Part shown: one piece after another, positions 40,705-41,321 of the stretch | Numbering within the stretch: the stretch's first letter is position 1 | Layout: each line of letters starts with the position of its first letter | Assembly: GCA_947627745.1 (NCBI GenBank) | Contig: CANQXH010000010.1 | Location: forward strand, 1 to 41,321 | Direction of reading: 5' to 3' | From: an uncultured Oscillospiraceae bacterium | GTDB taxonomy: Bacteria; Bacillota; Clostridia; Oscillospirales; Oscillospiraceae | DNA length: 41,321 bases | The notes under the pieces: generated by a model | What the model was told of the DNA's origin: nothing | The model's input: the letters and a program-made list of their open reading frames with translations, nothing else | Database searches by the model: none | Translations under genes and position numbers: made by a program

Positions 40705-41321
40705 ATGGGTTTCAAAGGGAAAAAATGGATGATCCTAACACTAACCCTGTTCATTCTCGGGTTGCTCTGCGTCGGGATCGGCGTCTTTGCCGTAAGCAGA
40801 ATGAACGCGGACACGAAAACCACCTTGGAGCGTCCGGAGGGAACCCAGGTGATCCTGAACCTGTCCACCTTTTCTTCAGTTAATGCGTTTTCCTTCAATC
40901 CGCCGGCCCGTTCCGATCTCCTCTATTACGGTCAGGATAGCGAGCTGCTAAAGCGGCACCGGAGAGGCGAGGAAGTCAATGGGGATTTTATCGTTCAAAC
41001 CGGAAACGCGGACTACTACTTCTATCCCAGCGAAACGGTCCTCTCCATGGCGGGGATTGAGAAAACATTCCCCAATGAAGTGGATACCGCGCTGCGTATT
41101 CGGTTTGGGCCCGACGATTTGGGCTATGTGCAGCAGACCGGCACCGCTTATGCCCTGTTCAATGTGGGGGCGCGAAAGGATGTGTATGACGGTCAGTATA
41201 TCAACGTGGTTCGCTTCGCCAATCCGAATGATTGCTATGACATCGTGCTGCCCTATTTTTTGGACCACATCAGCTTTGACCAGGAGAGAAACCGCTTTGT
41301 GTGCGTGGTCAGCACCAACAG
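40705..41321 (+). CDS. Exported or membrane-anchored protein of unknown function (runs off right edge)
   Basis: The open frame covers 205 codons and continues past the window. A basic MGFKGKKW start precedes one hydrophobic segment (about residues 9-31, ending VFAVSRM), which should act as signal anchor. The rest is soluble and outside the membrane, rich in aromatic residues, with no cysteine pair or catalytic motif that I recognise. TTFLERPEGTQVILNL-like spacing suggests beta strands. AAGGAGGCG precedes the ATG by 8 bases. Codon use is less GC-rich than in the housekeeping genes. Its promoter carries the VirR-like repeats, so it may be controlled by a two-component system. The C-terminus is needed to name it. 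Confidence 0.8.
   Translation, partial: MGFKGKKWMILTLTLFILGLLCVGIGVFAVSRMNADTKTTLERPEGTQVILNLSTFSSVNAFSFNPPARSDLLYYGQDSELLKRHRRGEEVNGDFIVQTGNADYYFYPSETVLSMAGIEKTFPNEVDTALRIRFGPDDLGYVQQTGTAYALFNVGARKDVYDGQYINVVRFANPNDCYDIVLPYFLDHISFDQERNRFVCVVSTN

Noticed and set aside
40524..40898. A 124-codon minus-strand frame over the promoter and start of the rightmost gene
   Set aside because: It covers a promoter, the VirR-like boxes and the signal anchor of a gene with a strong ribosome site; its product resembles nothing.

Overview
The window looks like a chromosomal segment of a GC-rich Gram-positive anaerobe. The most likely source is a gut member of the Clostridia in the Oscillospiraceae/Flavonifractor sphere; this is inferred from gene families, gene order and signals, not from a marker search. 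Support comes from strong AGGAGG ribosome sites, sigma-A type promoters (TTGaca-N17-TAtaaT) in AT-rich gaps between GC-rich genes, SLH and Ig-like surface proteins, a lepA-hemW pair, a BMP-type nucleoside-binding lipoprotein, and frequent TTG/GTG starts.

Layout. 1-2154: a two-gene O-acetylation unit (MBOAT acyltransferase followed by a DHHW/AlgX-like partner that runs off the left edge). 2453-3664: a secreted SLH-domain protein. 3845-4321: a Nim-like flavin-binding protein. 4467-4682: the broken front end of a flavodoxin-like reductase, whose consensus promoter now reads into a 1898-residue transglutaminase-like/DUF4011/helicase/Vsr-like nuclease/DUF3320 protein (4675-10371), an Hhe-type candidate antiphage protein. 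Facing it is a three-gene operon (14704 to 10407): alpha-L-fucosidase, CutC, and a tandem-transglutaminase protein. 14824-15477: a DUF2461 gene. 15534-19935: housekeeping genes hemW and lepA (minus strand), with rpoD divergent.

20038-25212: an alpha-glucan operon (glycogen-debranching-type enzyme, GH13 alpha-glucosidase, HAD hydrolase, GarR-like reductase) behind a perfect consensus promoter. 25398-27726: two convergent membrane-protein genes (a small unknown and a DUF2207 protein). 27965-33700: a nucleoside salvage cluster (tdk, nitroreductase, deoC, deoD, deoB, cdd) followed by a BMP nucleoside-binding lipoprotein with its own promoter and a palindromic operator-like site. 33870-36862: a zinc-ribbon/MoxR ATPase/VWA operon. 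36924-41321: a cell-surface accessory region with an 862-residue DUF11/MBG-type exported protein, a CHAP amidase gene broken by an in-frame amber codon, and an unknown exported protein whose promoter carries two VirR/LytTR-like direct repeats.

How the parts fit. The nucleoside cluster would bind nucleosides outside the cell and, after uptake, deaminate, phosphorylyse and convert them to acetaldehyde and glyceraldehyde 3-phosphate. The glucan operon would debranch and hydrolyse alpha-glucans. The most unusual content is the helicase-nuclease with its broken upstream neighbour, the tandem transglutaminase protein, the MoxR/VWA operon, and the regulatory DNA at 2277-2315, 29264-29279 and 40549-40580. 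I saw no rRNA, tRNA, CRISPR array, insertion sequence or intact prophage.
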